A DNA stretch of 64,000 bases from Allokutzneria oryzae (lineage in GTDB: Bacteria; Actinomycetota; Actinomycetes; Mycobacteriales; Pseudonocardiaceae). Of the stretch, positions 8,976 through 18,103 are shown piece after piece. Below the pieces are notes generated by a model. It was not told where the DNA came from. It saw nothing but the letters and a program-made list of their open reading frames with translations, and made no database searches. The position numbers and the translations under genes are program-made. Location: contig NZ_JBHLZU010000032.1 of assembly GCF_042429765.1 (NCBI RefSeq), positions 124,001-188,000 on the forward strand, read 5' to 3'. How positions within the stretch are numbered: position 1 is the stretch's first letter; each line of letters begins with the position of its first letter.

Positions 8976-9995
8976 GTGAAAGTGCTTGAGGCGCTGGGGA
9001 TTCTCCTCGGCGTGGTGGGTGTGGTCGTCGTCCTGCTCGGGCCGCTGGCGTGGCTCATCGGCGGTGACACGGTGCGTTCCCTGCCCGGCAAGGAGCGGGC
9101 CGACGCGATCAACGCCGTCCGGCAGTCGGTGCTCCTCGCCTGCGGTGGGGTGGTCACCGCGATCGGTGTCGCGTTCGCCGCCCGCACCTTCGCGCTGACG
9201 CGGCGCGGTCAGGTGACCGACCGGTTCGGCAAGGCGGTGACCCAGCTCGCCTCGGACACAGTGCAGGAGCGACTCGGCGGTGTCTACGCGCTGGAACACG
9301 TCATGGCGGAATCGCCGCGCGATCACGCCACCGTCCTGGAGGTGCTGTGCGCCTTCATCTGCGAACAAGCCCCCGCGCCGGGGAACGTGGATCCCACGGA
9401 CTACTTCGCGCCTCCGTGGAAGCGCACCGGCCAACCCGATCTGCCCGAGCCCGGGACCAGGCCCGCGAGGGATGTCCAAGCGGCGATGACCGTGCTGGCC
9501 CGGCGGCCGGTCCGACCGGAGCCGCATCGTCCCATGCTCATCCGCGCCTCCCTCGCCGGGTTGGGTGCCCGCGAGTTCGAGTTCGAGCACGCGCCGCGCC
9601 TGACCTGGATGTTCCTCACCGCCGCTGACATGCGGCGAGCTGACCTCAGCGGCGCGGACCTGACGGGAACCATCCTCAACCACGCGGACCTGCGGGGCGC
9701 CGTGCTGAGCAGGGCATGCTTGAACAGCTCCCGACTCCGTCACGCGGACCTGCGGCACGCCGTTCTCGTCGGTGCCGACCTCACCGGTACGCATCTCAAC
9801 GGAACGAACCTGACCGAGACCGGCGGGCTCACGGCGGAGCAACTGTCCGTGGCGCTCATCGACGAGGACACGATCCTGCCCGAGCCGCTACGCGACGACC
9901 CGTGGGTCCTCGCGCGGATCGCTGCCTGCGCCGCGTGGTCGCGGTCGAAGGTGCGCACCTCCCAGTGCCCACCAGGAACCCCGCGACCCGACTGA
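8976..9995 (+). CDS. membrane-anchored pentapeptide-repeat protein
   Basis: About 339 residues. Two hydrophobic segments lie in the first 75 residues, followed by a soluble middle part containing RFGKAVTQLASDTVQERLGGVYALE, a motif common in actinobacterial pentapeptide-repeat membrane proteins. The C-terminal third has A(D/N)LxG repeats (ADLSGADLTGT, ADLRGAVLS, ADLRHAVLVGADL), which form a right-handed beta-helix. I prefer the GTG at 8976 because GGAGGAGGA lies about 12 bases upstream and the hydrophobic segment follows at once; a TTG at 8853 would add 41 Arg/Ser-rich residues. It follows the LysR gene in the same direction. Function unknown. Confidence 0.7.
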   Translation: MKVLEALGILLGVVGVVVVLLGPLAWLIGGDTVRSLPGKERADAINAVRQSVLLACGGVVTAIGVAFAARTFALTRRGQVTDRFGKAVTQLASDTVQERLGGVYALEHVMAESPRDHATVLEVLCAFICEQAPAPGNVDPTDYFAPPWKRTGQPDLPEPGTRPARDVQAAMTVLARRPVRPEPHRPMLIRASLAGLGAREFEFEHAPRLTWMFLTAADMRRADLSGADLTGTILNHADLRGAVLSRACLNSSRLRHADLRHAVLVGADLTGTHLNGTNLTETGGLTAEQLSVALIDEDTILPEPLRDDPWVLARIAACAAWSRSKVRTSQCPPGTPRPD

Positions 9996-10000
9996 TCTAT

Positions 10001-10020
10001 TTTTCGGTCGGCGTTTCGGT
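10001..10020. promoter_or_regulatory. tandem TTTCGGT motifs upstream of the metalloprotease gene
   Basis: TTTTCGGTCG at 10001-10010 and TTTCGGT at 10014-10020 form a direct repeat with about one helical turn between them, some 140 bases upstream of the protease start at 10162. The motif is the complement of the ACCGAAA sites found before the terpene, ESX-regulator and KAS III genes in this window. Confidence 0.4.
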
Positions 10021-10161
10021 CGAGCCGGCCGCGACCGGAGCAGGGGCTTCGTTTTCGTTGCGTCGCAACCCTGTTCTGCTGGCGCTCGACGTTGGGGCAC
10101 ATGATCGCATCACGCGCTCGCGCGCGATGACCTCGGCTACCGACAACGGGGGAGTCCATTC

Positions 10162-11304
10162 ATGTATCGCGCTTCCAGTTGGCGAGTCGCAGCGGGCGGT
10201 TCCGCGATCCTGTTGGCAGCCGCCGTACTCGGCGTGGTGCCCGCGCACGGCGCGGAACCCGCGAGCACCTGCGTCAAGGGCGGGGCGAAGTTCTCCGCGC
10301 CGCCGGCTCCGACACAGCCGAACCGGTACTACATGGCTCGGCACATCAGCGTGACCGTGCTGGGTAACAGCGGCGGCGGCCTGGGAGAACTCGCGAAGGG
10401 AACCACCGGAACGGACGGTCAGTACCGAATCTGCTTCGCGGCATCGAGGTTGAACCGGCTCATCGTCCGGTTGGCCACTGAGAACGACGTGTGGGCGACC
10501 CTGGACAAGGACAACAACCCGTACGGTCTCACCGCGTCGCTGTCCGATGTCCCGGCCGCCGCGGAGGTCGACTTCGGTGTGCTCGCGCCCACGGGCGGTG
10601 ATGATCCCGCGTGGCACGCCTTCGACACGCTGAACAACCTGTTCCCGGTCGTCAAGGCGGCCACCGGGTGCTGGACCGCGAACGACGCGCAGGGTGCGTG
10701 CCGCAAGATCCTGATGAAGTGGTGGCCCGGTTCGACGGAGCCCACCGAGTACCGCTTCGCCGAGAACACCGTCTACCTCAGCGACAAGTCACCCGACTCG
10801 CAGCACATCGTGTTGCACGAAGCGGGGCATTCCCTGATGTGGAAGCTGTTCGACCACACGTGGTGGCCGGACGACAACTGCGCCGGGCACCAAGCTCACC
10901 GGAAGCTGACCAGGCGGTGCGCCTGGACCGAGGGGTTCGCCGACGCCGTCGCGGGTCACATCAAGGGCGACAACGCCTACGTCGACGAGAACGGCGGCAC
11001 CGTCGACCTGGTCAACCACGAGCCGCACGACCCTGGTAAGCCCCTGATGGTCAACGGGCCGGACCGGAACTGGAACGACGGCGACGACACGCAAGGCCGG
11101 GTTGCGGGCTCATTGCTGGAGTGGTGGGCGTATCCCGGAAGCGGCGGCCTGAAGGGGACAGTCACCCACCTCGATGGGAGCAACAACCCGCGGCACGACA
11201 ACGCAGGACCGGCCAACTTCGAGGAGTACTACGGTCGCGCGGACATGCTGAACAAGAACCCGGACGCCAAGAGCATCTTCTCTGACAACACGATCACGTA
11301 CTGA
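10162..11304 (+). CDS. secreted zinc metalloprotease-like protein (HEAGH)
   Basis: A 380-residue exported protein. Residues 1-30 form a signal peptide with likely cleavage after AHG. A beta-rich domain (about 40-140) precedes a zincin region: HEAGH at 219-223, then AWTEGFADAVAGH with Glu257 as the probable third zinc ligand, as in gluzincins. Cysteines at 170, 180, 240 and 253 could form disulphides, fitting an extracellular location. The ATG at 10162 has a GGGGGAG ribosome binding site. Upstream lie two TTTCGGT motifs. Downstream it converges with the LAL regulator gene. The substrate is unknown and I cannot place it in a named peptidase family. Confidence 0.75.
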   Translation: MYRASSWRVAAGGSAILLAAAVLGVVPAHGAEPASTCVKGGAKFSAPPAPTQPNRYYMARHISVTVLGNSGGGLGELAKGTTGTDGQYRICFAASRLNRLIVRLATENDVWATLDKDNNPYGLTASLSDVPAAAEVDFGVLAPTGGDDPAWHAFDTLNNLFPVVKAATGCWTANDAQGACRKILMKWWPGSTEPTEYRFAENTVYLSDKSPDSQHIVLHEAGHSLMWKLFDHTWWPDDNCAGHQAHRKLTRRCAWTEGFADAVAGHIKGDNAYVDENGGTVDLVNHEPHDPGKPLMVNGPDRNWNDGDDTQGRVAGSLLEWWAYPGSGGLKGTVTHLDGSNNPRHDNAGPANFEEYYGRADMLNKNPDAKSIFSDNTITY

Positions 11305-11344
11305 TCGAAACCGGTCCGTGGCGAGCTGAGAACGGTGCGGGACT

Positions 11345-14152
11345 TCAGGACACGCTGGCCGACAGCGCACACGCCAGTTCGGTCCTGCCGTGGATTCCGA
11401 GCTTCCGGTAGGTGTTGGTCAGGTGTACTTCGACGGTGCGCAGGCCGACGAACAGTTGCTGCGCGATGTCCGTGTTGGTCGCACCAGTCGCGGCCAGGCT
11501 CGCTACGCGCCGTTCACTGGGGGTCAGCGCCTCGGTGCCGTGCACGCGCCTGCTGCGGGGGCGGCCACCCGCCGCCTTCAGTTCGACCAGCACTCGTTCG
11601 GACAACGCGACAGCTCCCATGCGCTCGGCCAGATCCAGGGCTTCGCGCAGCCGGTCCCGCGCCGGAACAGGCTGATCGTCGCGCAGCAGCAGAGCGCCCA
11701 GGTCGGCGAGCGAGTGCGCGTAGTCCAGTCTGCTCGGCGACCCGCTGAGCCGCCGCACGGATTCGTGCAGCAGCTCCAGTGCCTGACCGCGCGGCTCGAC
11801 CAGTGCCCGGGTGCGGAACGCGGTTCCCTTGGCGTGGTCGGTTCCCCACTGGTCGGACAGGGTCGCTGTGCGCTCGGCGAGATCACGGGCGTCGGCCGTG
11901 CGTCCCAGCGTGAGCAAGGCGGTGACGGTCTCGTAGTGGCAGGGGTAGACGAAGGGATTGCTGAAGCCGCAGCGCTCGACCATGTCCATCGCCTGCTGGA
12001 AGTCGGCGAGTGCCCGGACGGGGTCTCCCTGGACCAGCCGGAGCCGTCCCCTTGCCTGGAGGACCCTGACGAAGAGCAGGTGGTCCGGTAGCCCGCCGCC
12101 CAGGTCCCAGCGCCGGAGCAGCGCCTCGGCGTCATCGACGAGCATGCGGTCCACCAGCACGTCCAGCAGCCCGCCCGCGGTCGCGGCGACGTGCGAGCTT
12201 CGCGCGCCGACTCCGAGGTGGTCGATCCGGATGTCGATGGACGCCTGGAGATCGGCCTGGGCCTCCAGCAGACGCCCGCAGCGGTACTGGTACTGGCCGC
12301 GGTGGCTGATCCAGACCGCGTAGGTGAAGACCGACCCCGTCGCGACGGCGTCCTTGACGGCTTGGTCGCTGAACTGCCAGCCGACCTCCACGTCGTCGGC
12401 GGCCGCCAGCGCCAGCGCCGCGCCGCCGAAGGCGACCGCGTCGCTGCGGGTGCACGGTCGCAGCTCCAACGCCCGCCGTCCGCACCGGATCGCCTCGGCC
12501 GCCGATCCGGTGCGCACGGTCTGCTCGTAACCGCGGAACGCGGCGGCCAGCCCCTCGACGGGGGTGCCCTCGTGACCGGTGAGCCTCAGCTCGGCGCAGC
12601 GTCTCCACGCGGCGGTGGCGAACTCGGGCACCAGCGTGCCCAGGAAGACCTCTTCGATCTCCGGCAGGGTGAGACCCGAGTCCCGCGACGCGATCAGCTG
12701 CCGGGTCTGCTGGAGCTTGCCGATCGCCTCCGGGTAGCGGTCGTTCACGCACAACGCTCTGCCGAGGAGCACCGCGGAGCGCTCCCGTTCGTCGTCCTCT
12801 GCGGACAGGTGGATGCCCTCGGTCAGGTTCGCGATGGCGGTGGGGAGATCCGTTCCCAGTTCGACGGTGCCGAGACCGATCAGGGCGCTGGCCCTGCGGG
12901 AGCGCGCCAGCGGCTCGCCGAGCGCCCGCCGCAGGTAGGCCGCGACGCTCTCCGGAGCGCCGCGCTTGGTCGCCACCATCGCCGCGTCCATCAGCACGTC
13001 CGAGACCCACTGCTCGCCGACGACGGGAAGCCGGAGCACGTACGCGGCGATCCGTTCGCGGTCCGCGCCCTCGTCGAACAGCGTCCGCGCGGCCCGTCTC
13101 CGCATCAGGTTGGCGACGCTCGGCAGCATGCCGTCCGCGATCGCGGCGCGGACCACGGCGTGGGTGAAGGAAACCGTGTGATCGTCTCGGCCGACCATCA
13201 GGCCGGCTCGTCGCATCCGGTGCAGTATGTCGTAGACCACGTCCGGTGCCGTGTCCGCGACCGCGCCGATCATCTCCGGCGACGCGCCGTCGCCGAGGAC
13301 CGCCACCGCCTCGACCACCGTGACGCCGTCGGGCCCCAGTTGGTGGACCAGGTCGCGGACGAGCCGGTCGACCTCCTCGGGGCCGTACTCGGAGATCCGG
13401 GTGGCGCTGGCCGCGTCGGGGGGTAGCGCCTGCTGGCGGCAGGTGCTCAGCAAGGCGGTGAGGAACAAGGGATTGCCGCCTGTGGCAGTGCGGCAGGAGG
13501 CGACGAACTCGGCGGCCGGCTGGTCCAATGTGGAATGGACGACCTGCTCGACGGCGCGTTCGTCGAGTCCGGTCAAGCGCATCCGGTGGTCGAAGCGGGG
13601 CAGCGTGAGCTGGTCGTCCGTGGGAAGCATGCCGCCCCGGTGCGTCGCCAGGACCACCACGGGCAGTCCTTCCAGCCGCCGGAACAGGTAGGCCAACCAG
13701 CGCAGGGACGCCTGGTCGATCCACTGCGCGTCATCGATCGCGAACACCACCGGGGTGGTTTCGGTGAGCCGGACGGTGAGCCAGTACAGACCGTGCAACA
13801 CGGTCGCCGAGGTGTCGGCCCAGCCGGAGTGCTCCTCGGGCATCAGCGCGTCCGGGGCGAAGAGGGGACCGGCGAGCGCGGCGGGCCCGTCGAGCAGCGA
13901 CGGGTCGCGGAGCACCGTCCGCTCCAGCAGCTGGCGGACCACACCGAACCCGAGATCCTGCTCCAGCCGGTCGGCGCGGGCGGTGAGCACCCTCATCCCG
14001 GTGTCGGAGGCGCGGCGGGTCACCTCGGTGAGCAACGCCGTCTTGCCTATGCCCATCGGACCGTCGATCAGCACTGTCGCCTTCTCGCCGGAACTGGCCT
14101 TGGTGAACAGGGATACCAGCGTGTCCACCTGGGGCTCGCGCCCAACCAGCAT
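11345..14152 (-). CDS. LAL-type LuxR transcriptional regulator (AAA ATPase + LuxR HTH)
   Basis: A 935-residue regulator of the LAL (large ATP-binding LuxR) class. Walker A is GPMGIGKT at 31-38; Walker B is VVFAIDDAQW near 136-145. A long helical TPR-like middle follows, and the C-terminal LuxR helix-turn-helix is LTPSERRVASLAATG...TVEVHLTNTYRKLGI. Such proteins often act as pathway-specific activators of secondary metabolism. It reads away from the terpenoid genes, and its promoter region contains a nested palindrome. The regulator at 55254 has the same architecture and the same MLVGR start, so the two are paralogues. The likely local target is the terpenoid locus, which is inference from position. 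Confidence 0.9.
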   Translation of the reverse strand: MLVGREPQVDTLVSLFTKASSGEKATVLIDGPMGIGKTALLTEVTRRASDTGMRVLTARADRLEQDLGFGVVRQLLERTVLRDPSLLDGPAALAGPLFAPDALMPEEHSGWADTSATVLHGLYWLTVRLTETTPVVFAIDDAQWIDQASLRWLAYLFRRLEGLPVVVLATHRGGMLPTDDQLTLPRFDHRMRLTGLDERAVEQVVHSTLDQPAAEFVASCRTATGGNPLFLTALLSTCRQQALPPDAASATRISEYGPEEVDRLVRDLVHQLGPDGVTVVEAVAVLGDGASPEMIGAVADTAPDVVYDILHRMRRAGLMVGRDDHTVSFTHAVVRAAIADGMLPSVANLMRRRAARTLFDEGADRERIAAYVLRLPVVGEQWVSDVLMDAAMVATKRGAPESVAAYLRRALGEPLARSRRASALIGLGTVELGTDLPTAIANLTEGIHLSAEDDERERSAVLLGRALCVNDRYPEAIGKLQQTRQLIASRDSGLTLPEIEEVFLGTLVPEFATAAWRRCAELRLTGHEGTPVEGLAAAFRGYEQTVRTGSAAEAIRCGRRALELRPCTRSDAVAFGGAALALAAADDVEVGWQFSDQAVKDAVATGSVFTYAVWISHRGQYQYRCGRLLEAQADLQASIDIRIDHLGVGARSSHVAATAGGLLDVLVDRMLVDDAEALLRRWDLGGGLPDHLLFVRVLQARGRLRLVQGDPVRALADFQQAMDMVERCGFSNPFVYPCHYETVTALLTLGRTADARDLAERTATLSDQWGTDHAKGTAFRTRALVEPRGQALELLHESVRRLSGSPSRLDYAHSLADLGALLLRDDQPVPARDRLREALDLAERMGAVALSERVLVELKAAGGRPRSRRVHGTEALTPSERRVASLAATGATNTDIAQQLFVGLRTVEVHLTNTYRKLGIHGRTELACALSASVS

Positions 14153-14175
14153 GCCGGGGCCTCCTCAGGGCACAG

Positions 14176-14218
14176 GGAAGTCATTCTCGGTTTACGCAAC
14201 CGTGCGGAGAATACTTCC
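14176..14218. promoter_or_regulatory. nested palindrome in the LAL regulator promoter region
   Basis: The outer arms are GGAAGTCATTCTC (14176-14188) and GAGAATACTTCC (14207-14218), matching except for one extra base. The inner arms are CGGTT (14189-14193) and AACCG (14198-14202). It lies 24 bases upstream of the regulator start codon, on the transcribed side. It could be an operator for autoregulation or a leader hairpin. The remaining 14219-14371 stretch to the synthase gene shows nothing else I can support. Confidence 0.5.
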
Positions 14219-14371
14219 TTGCCGCAAATGCCAGGCAAGCTGGTGGGGAGATCCACCTCAATCGAGTGAACACGTTGCTCTTGCGATAGTATCCAGATCT
14301 TCTTGATCGATTGCGGGAAAGAATGCCGTTATGGCCGCATCCGCTGTTGCCGATTCACGGTCGGCGGGGGG

Positions 14372-15469
14372 TCAGTAATCGCGATTCGTGACCGTGATGG
14401 CCAGCTCGGTCAAGGTGGCCTGGGTCTCCGTCTCCAGCAAGCTGTCCGTCAAGTGGGACAGGGCGGCCGTGCGGTGCTCTTCGATCAGGGCGTTGACGGA
14501 GGCCAATGCGCCCGTTTCGCGAATGATGTCCTGGATTTTCCCGATCCCGTCCCTGTCGAGGTCCGGATTTCCGAAGAGGGCGTCCAGTACGGCGCGTTGT
14601 GCCGCGGTGGCGCGTGAACGAGTGAGATCCATCATGACGGTGTGCTTTCCGGCTCGAAGGTCGTCTCCTGCCGGTTTGCCGGTTCGCTCGGTGTCGCCGA
14701 ACACGCCGAGCACGTCGTCGCGCAGCTGGAACGCCTCACCCAGTGGACGGGCGTACGCCGCGTACCGCGCCCTGAGCTCGGGGCCGCCGTCCGCGAGCAG
14801 GGCGCCCAACTCCAGCGGGCGGCCCACCGTGTACCTGGCGGTCTTGTAGTCGATGATCAGCCGGGCGCGCTCGGACGAGCCGCCGCCGCGCGCTGGTCCC
14901 AGCAGATCCAGGTACTGGCCCGCCATGAGCTCGGTGTGCATCTGGTGGAAGGCGGGCTTGGCCCTGCTGATCGCCGCCTCGCTCAGGCCGCACCCGTCGA
15001 ACATCTGCGCGCACCACGAGAGGCAGAGGTCGCCGAGCAGGATGGCGACGGACGTCCCGAATTCCTCCGGTGAGCCGTGCAGGTCGCCCAGCCGGTGCCA
15101 GCGCGCGAACCGCCGGTGCATCGTCGGAAGGCCTCTTCGCGTGTCGCTTGAGTCCATGACGTCGTCGTGGATGAGCGCACACCCCTGGAGGAGTTCGAGA
15201 GCGGAGGCGGCGACGAGGATTCCTTCGTCGTCAGGGGCTCCGCCCGCGCCGCGCCAGCCCCAGTAGCAGAAGGTGGACCGAAGGCGCTTGCCGCTGGAGA
15301 GGACGAACTCGCGTAGCGCGGTGGTCATCGTGCTGAGTTCGGGGTCCACGTCCCGCAGGATCTGGTCCTGATCGTCGATGAAGCGCAGGAGGACGTCCGT
15401 GACGCGGGCTCTGAGGTCATGGGGTGCGACCGGCTCGTGGTGAGGTGGTGGCAATGTTGTGAGAGTCAT
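14372..15469 (-). CDS. polyprenyl (probably geranylgeranyl-type) diphosphate synthase
   Basis: A 365-residue trans-isoprenyl diphosphate synthase, which condenses isopentenyl diphosphate with allylic diphosphates. The first Asp-rich motif is DDVMD at 102-106 in LIHDDVMDSSDTRRG; the second is FQLRDDVLGVFGD with Asp251-Asp252. GKRLR at 60-64 is the usual substrate-binding motif. The residues just before the first Asp-rich motif (GCALI) are small or aliphatic rather than aromatic, which fits a chain longer than farnesyl; this is an inference. The gene is divergent from the terpene cyclase at 15641 across a shared 171-base promoter region, and probably supplies its substrate. Confidence 0.9.
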   Translation of the reverse strand: MTLTTLPPPHHEPVAPHDLRARVTDVLLRFIDDQDQILRDVDPELSTMTTALREFVLSSGKRLRSTFCYWGWRGAGGAPDDEGILVAASALELLQGCALIHDDVMDSSDTRRGLPTMHRRFARWHRLGDLHGSPEEFGTSVAILLGDLCLSWCAQMFDGCGLSEAAISRAKPAFHQMHTELMAGQYLDLLGPARGGGSSERARLIIDYKTARYTVGRPLELGALLADGGPELRARYAAYARPLGEAFQLRDDVLGVFGDTERTGKPAGDDLRAGKHTVMMDLTRSRATAAQRAVLDALFGNPDLDRDGIGKIQDIIRETGALASVNALIEEHRTAALSHLTDSLLETETQATLTELAITVTNRDY

Positions 15470-15580
15470 CTTTGTGTCCCCCGGGCTGCGCGAATTCCTG
15501 GGTTATCGGCACGTTGCCGATACGTGCGCACAGTGAAGCAGTGGGCTGGTGTCGGCGCACCGAAGACTTTTGCGGTGGCA

Positions 15581-15605
15581 ACCGAAACTTCGGTGAGTTT
15601 TCGGT
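15581..15605. promoter_or_regulatory. ACCGAAAC-TTCGGT dyad and adjacent TTTTCGGT half-site between divergent terpenoid genes
   Basis: ACCGAA-AC-TTCGGT (15581-15594) is a perfect 6-bp inverted repeat, followed after three bases by TTTTCGGT (15598-15605). It lies 36-60 bases before the terpene cyclase start, within the bidirectional promoter region 15470-15640. Similar motifs lie before other genes in this window, suggesting a shared regulator; the protein is not identified. Confidence 0.45.
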
Positions 15606-15640
15606 GACGTCGGGTCTATTGCCTTCTAGTCTCGCCACCT

Positions 15641-16630
15641 ATGACGCGCACACACCATCGGTTGGGTGCAACGACCATCCCGTGCTACGGCCTGGATCTG
15701 TACTGCCCGTTTCCTTTGGCTGTCCATCCCGAAGCGGCGAGCGTGGAAGAACACCTGGTCGCATGGGAGCGCCGGTTTTCCCTGACGAGTGGTGTGATGG
15801 CGAAGAAGCGGTTCGAGCAAGCCAGGCTCGGTCGCCTCGCGGCATGTATGAACCCGGTGAGTCGCAGCCTCGCGGTCGACGCCGAATGGGTCGCGTGGGG
15901 CGTGCTGCTCGACGACATGTTCGACGACGGGGATCCCCCGATCTCGGTCGCCGAGGCGCGTGAGATCAAGCGGGAACTGCTGGCCGTGGTGCCCATCGAT
16001 CCGGAGCCGACGCCTGGCGCCGAACTCGGGTTGGCCGCGGCTCTCGGTGACCTTTGGTGTCGAGTCGCCCCCGCGGCGCCGTTGTCGTGGCGCACTCGCT
16101 TCGTGCGCGACCTCGGTGACACGCTCGACAGCCTGGCCGAGGGGATCGCCGACTGGAGCTCCGGAACCCCGCCCTCAGTCGAGGCGTGTCTCTTGCTTCG
16201 TCGCCGTTGCAGCGGGATAGCACCGACCCTGGACCTGATCGAGGTCACCGCCGCGACGGCCCTACCGGAGGAGGTCGTCGAGACCGCCGAGTTCCGGTCG
16301 CTTCGCAACGCCGTCAACGACGTTGTCTGTGTGACCAACGACGTCTTCTCGTTGTCAAAAGATCTCGCTCAAGGCGAGATGAAGAACATTGTCATCGCAA
16401 TGCGGCACGCGGAACGGCTCGACTTGGCCGAAGCCGTTGACCGAGCGGTGCGCCTGGTGGCGCGGCGGACCCACGACTTCGAGCGCGCGGAACGCGATCT
16501 GTCCGCTGTCGCTGGTCGCACCTGGGATCAGGTCGAGCGCGTCGTCGAGAGCATGCGGTATTTCATGTCGGGATGCCTGGACTGGCATCGCACCACATCC
16601 GAACGTTATAGCGGTGTCGGTCAATGGTGA
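15641..16630 (+). CDS. class I terpene synthase (cyclase)
   Basis: A 329-residue single-domain bacterial class I terpene synthase, the usual length for the family, which ionises a prenyl diphosphate and cyclises it. The Asp-rich motif is LLDDMFDDGD with Asp91-Asp92 and Asp95. The NSE triad is NDVFSLSKD at 233-241: Asn233 and Ser237 are present, but position 241 is Asp instead of the usual Glu. RY occurs near the C-terminus (SERYSG), as in the family. It starts at an ATG next to the divergent diphosphate synthase and is followed after seven bases by an MpaB-type oxygenase. The product cannot be predicted from the sequence. Whether C15 or C20 substrate is used is open; the neighbouring synthase favours C20. 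Confidence 0.88.
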   Translation: MTRTHHRLGATTIPCYGLDLYCPFPLAVHPEAASVEEHLVAWERRFSLTSGVMAKKRFEQARLGRLAACMNPVSRSLAVDAEWVAWGVLLDDMFDDGDPPISVAEAREIKRELLAVVPIDPEPTPGAELGLAAALGDLWCRVAPAAPLSWRTRFVRDLGDTLDSLAEGIADWSSGTPPSVEACLLLRRRCSGIAPTLDLIEVTAATALPEEVVETAEFRSLRNAVNDVVCVTNDVFSLSKDLAQGEMKNIVIAMRHAERLDLAEAVDRAVRLVARRTHDFERAERDLSAVAGRTWDQVERVVESMRYFMSGCLDWHRTTSERYSGVGQW

Positions 16631-16637
16631 GGGTGGT

Positions 16638-17561
16638 GTGACCGTGCGCAAGTACGGGCAGTTGAGCAGGATTCTTGAGCTCGACCCGGTTTCGGATCAT
16701 TCTGAGATCTATCGACTCTCCTTCGGCTACGAGTTTCCCTGGGAGTACCGGATCGCCGGGCGGGTAGCCCTGCTGAACACGTTCTGCGCGCCTTCCATCT
16801 CCGAGTTGCTCATAGCGTCGCAGGGCTTCGTCGAGGACAACCAACGGCGCTACGACAACACGGCGATCCTGATCACCGAGCTCGCGCACAACGGGTACGA
16901 CTCCGCGCGGGGCCGCCAGGTGATCAGCATGATGAACCGGGTCCACAGCCACTACGCGATCAGCAACGAGGACATGCTGTACGTGCTGGCCGGGCTGATC
17001 TTCGACCCGATCGCGTGGATCGACCGGTTCGGCTGGAGGCCGCTGTCCCGGCATGAGAAACACGCGACGTTCCACTTCTATCGCGAGGTCGGCCGTCGTA
17101 TGGCCATTCGGGACATCCCGGAGTGCTACGACGAGCTGCTCCAGTTCAAGCTGGACTACGAACGGACGCGCTTTCGCTACGCCGCCAGCAGTCGTGAGCT
17201 GGGCGAGCGATCCCTGCGGCTGATGTGCTCGTGGTACCCCCGGCCGGTTCGCGGCGTCATCCGGCGGGGTGTGCTCGCCCTGCTGGACCCGCTCCTGCTC
17301 ACCGCGTTCGGCTACGCCCCGCCATCGCCGGTGACCCGTTTCCTCGCCGTCAAGGCGCTGCGCCTGCGTGCGCGCGCGGTGCGCCTGCTCCCCGCGCGGA
17401 AGGCCGTCGCGCCGGTGGTCCGGGATCGCGACAACCATTCCTATCCCGGTTATCCGGAGGCGTACGACCTGCCTGATCTCGCCCGCAGCGGACCTCCCAC
17501 AGGCATTGACCCACGATGGCTGAGGCCAAGCAGACATGAACCGCATCGTTCGTCCAGCTGA
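16638..17561 (+). CDS. oxygenase MpaB family protein (DUF2236)
   Basis: About 307 residues of the DUF2236/MpaB family, related to latex-clearing and mycophenolate-pathway oxygenases, many of which bind heme. Typical blocks are visible: a start-of-domain FPWEYRIAGRVALLNTFC, a NRVHSHYAI segment, and a FHFYREVGRRMAIRDIP segment. I choose the GTG at 16638, eight bases after the terpene cyclase stop and preceded by GAGGG; a GTG at 16644 is also possible. The frame is open upstream into the cyclase, but that part shows no similarity. Close coupling to the cyclase suggests it oxidises the terpene product, which is inference. Confidence 0.78.
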   Translation: MTVRKYGQLSRILELDPVSDHSEIYRLSFGYEFPWEYRIAGRVALLNTFCAPSISELLIASQGFVEDNQRRYDNTAILITELAHNGYDSARGRQVISMMNRVHSHYAISNEDMLYVLAGLIFDPIAWIDRFGWRPLSRHEKHATFHFYREVGRRMAIRDIPECYDELLQFKLDYERTRFRYAASSRELGERSLRLMCSWYPRPVRGVIRRGVLALLDPLLLTAFGYAPPSPVTRFLAVKALRLRARAVRLLPARKAVAPVVRDRDNHSYPGYPEAYDLPDLARSGPPTGIDPRWLRPSRHEPHRSSS

Positions 17562-18093
17562 CTGGTGTTCCTTCCAAGGACCGGGTGCCAGTGCGTCGCT
17601 GCTGGACTTGTTCGCCGGTCGACCGAAACTCGTCCTCTGCGGACTTCCAGGGGAGGAGAACGGGAGTGCTCTCTCGGGTCCTGCACGGTTGGTCGGCGAT
17701 GTTCTGGACATGCTGCGCATGCACGTGCGGGACACAACCCTGGCTCTCGTGTCCGCCTGTTCGGTGTCCGAAATCGCGGCGGCCAAGAACTCGGCAGGCT
17801 GGAACATTCCTTGGGTCGCGTCTCATGGCTTCGGCCTCGTCCACGGACCGCCTTCTGGTCACACGTTGACGCTCGACGCCTTTGCTCACTACGGCATGGA
17901 TGTGCACTGGACGTACACGGCCGCTGTTCAGCACGAGGGTGACCTTCTGCGTCATCTTCGGACCTGCCTTGATCCGGAGAACGCATGGCCGGGGCTCGAC
18001 CGAGCTGTGGACGAGGTGGACAAGGACCGAGAAGTTAGGACTTTTCGGTTGTCTGCCGGGGAGGACCTGCGCATTCTGCGTTCACGGTCCTAG
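17536..18093 (+). CDS. DUF899-like thioredoxin-fold protein
   Basis: A 185-residue protein resembling the DUF899 family of thioredoxin-fold proteins: LDLFAGRPKLVL at the N-terminus, RDTTLALVSACSVSEI in the middle, WNIPWVASHGFG, and a C-terminal DAFAHYGMDVHWTY segment. The family function is unknown. The ATG at 17536 overlaps the end of the oxygenase gene by 26 bases, so the two are probably translationally coupled and may belong to the terpenoid unit. It is also only ten bases from the YbaB-like gene that opens the giant-protein unit, so it could be a boundary gene. Confidence in the family is moderate because conserved cysteines are not evident. Confidence 0.6.
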   Translation: MNRIVRPADWCSFQGPGASASLLDLFAGRPKLVLCGLPGEENGSALSGPARLVGDVLDMLRMHVRDTTLALVSACSVSEIAAAKNSAGWNIPWVASHGFGLVHGPPSGHTLTLDAFAHYGMDVHWTYTAAVQHEGDLLRHLRTCLDPENAWPGLDRAVDEVDKDREVRTFRLSAGEDLRILRSRS

Positions 18094-18103
18094 TGGAGGA
18101 AAC

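Noticed and set aside
16389..16637. Upstream extension of the MpaB-type protein into the terpene cyclase gene
   Set aside because: The added residues overlap an intact gene, lack family similarity, and a ribosome binding site with GTG lies at 16638.
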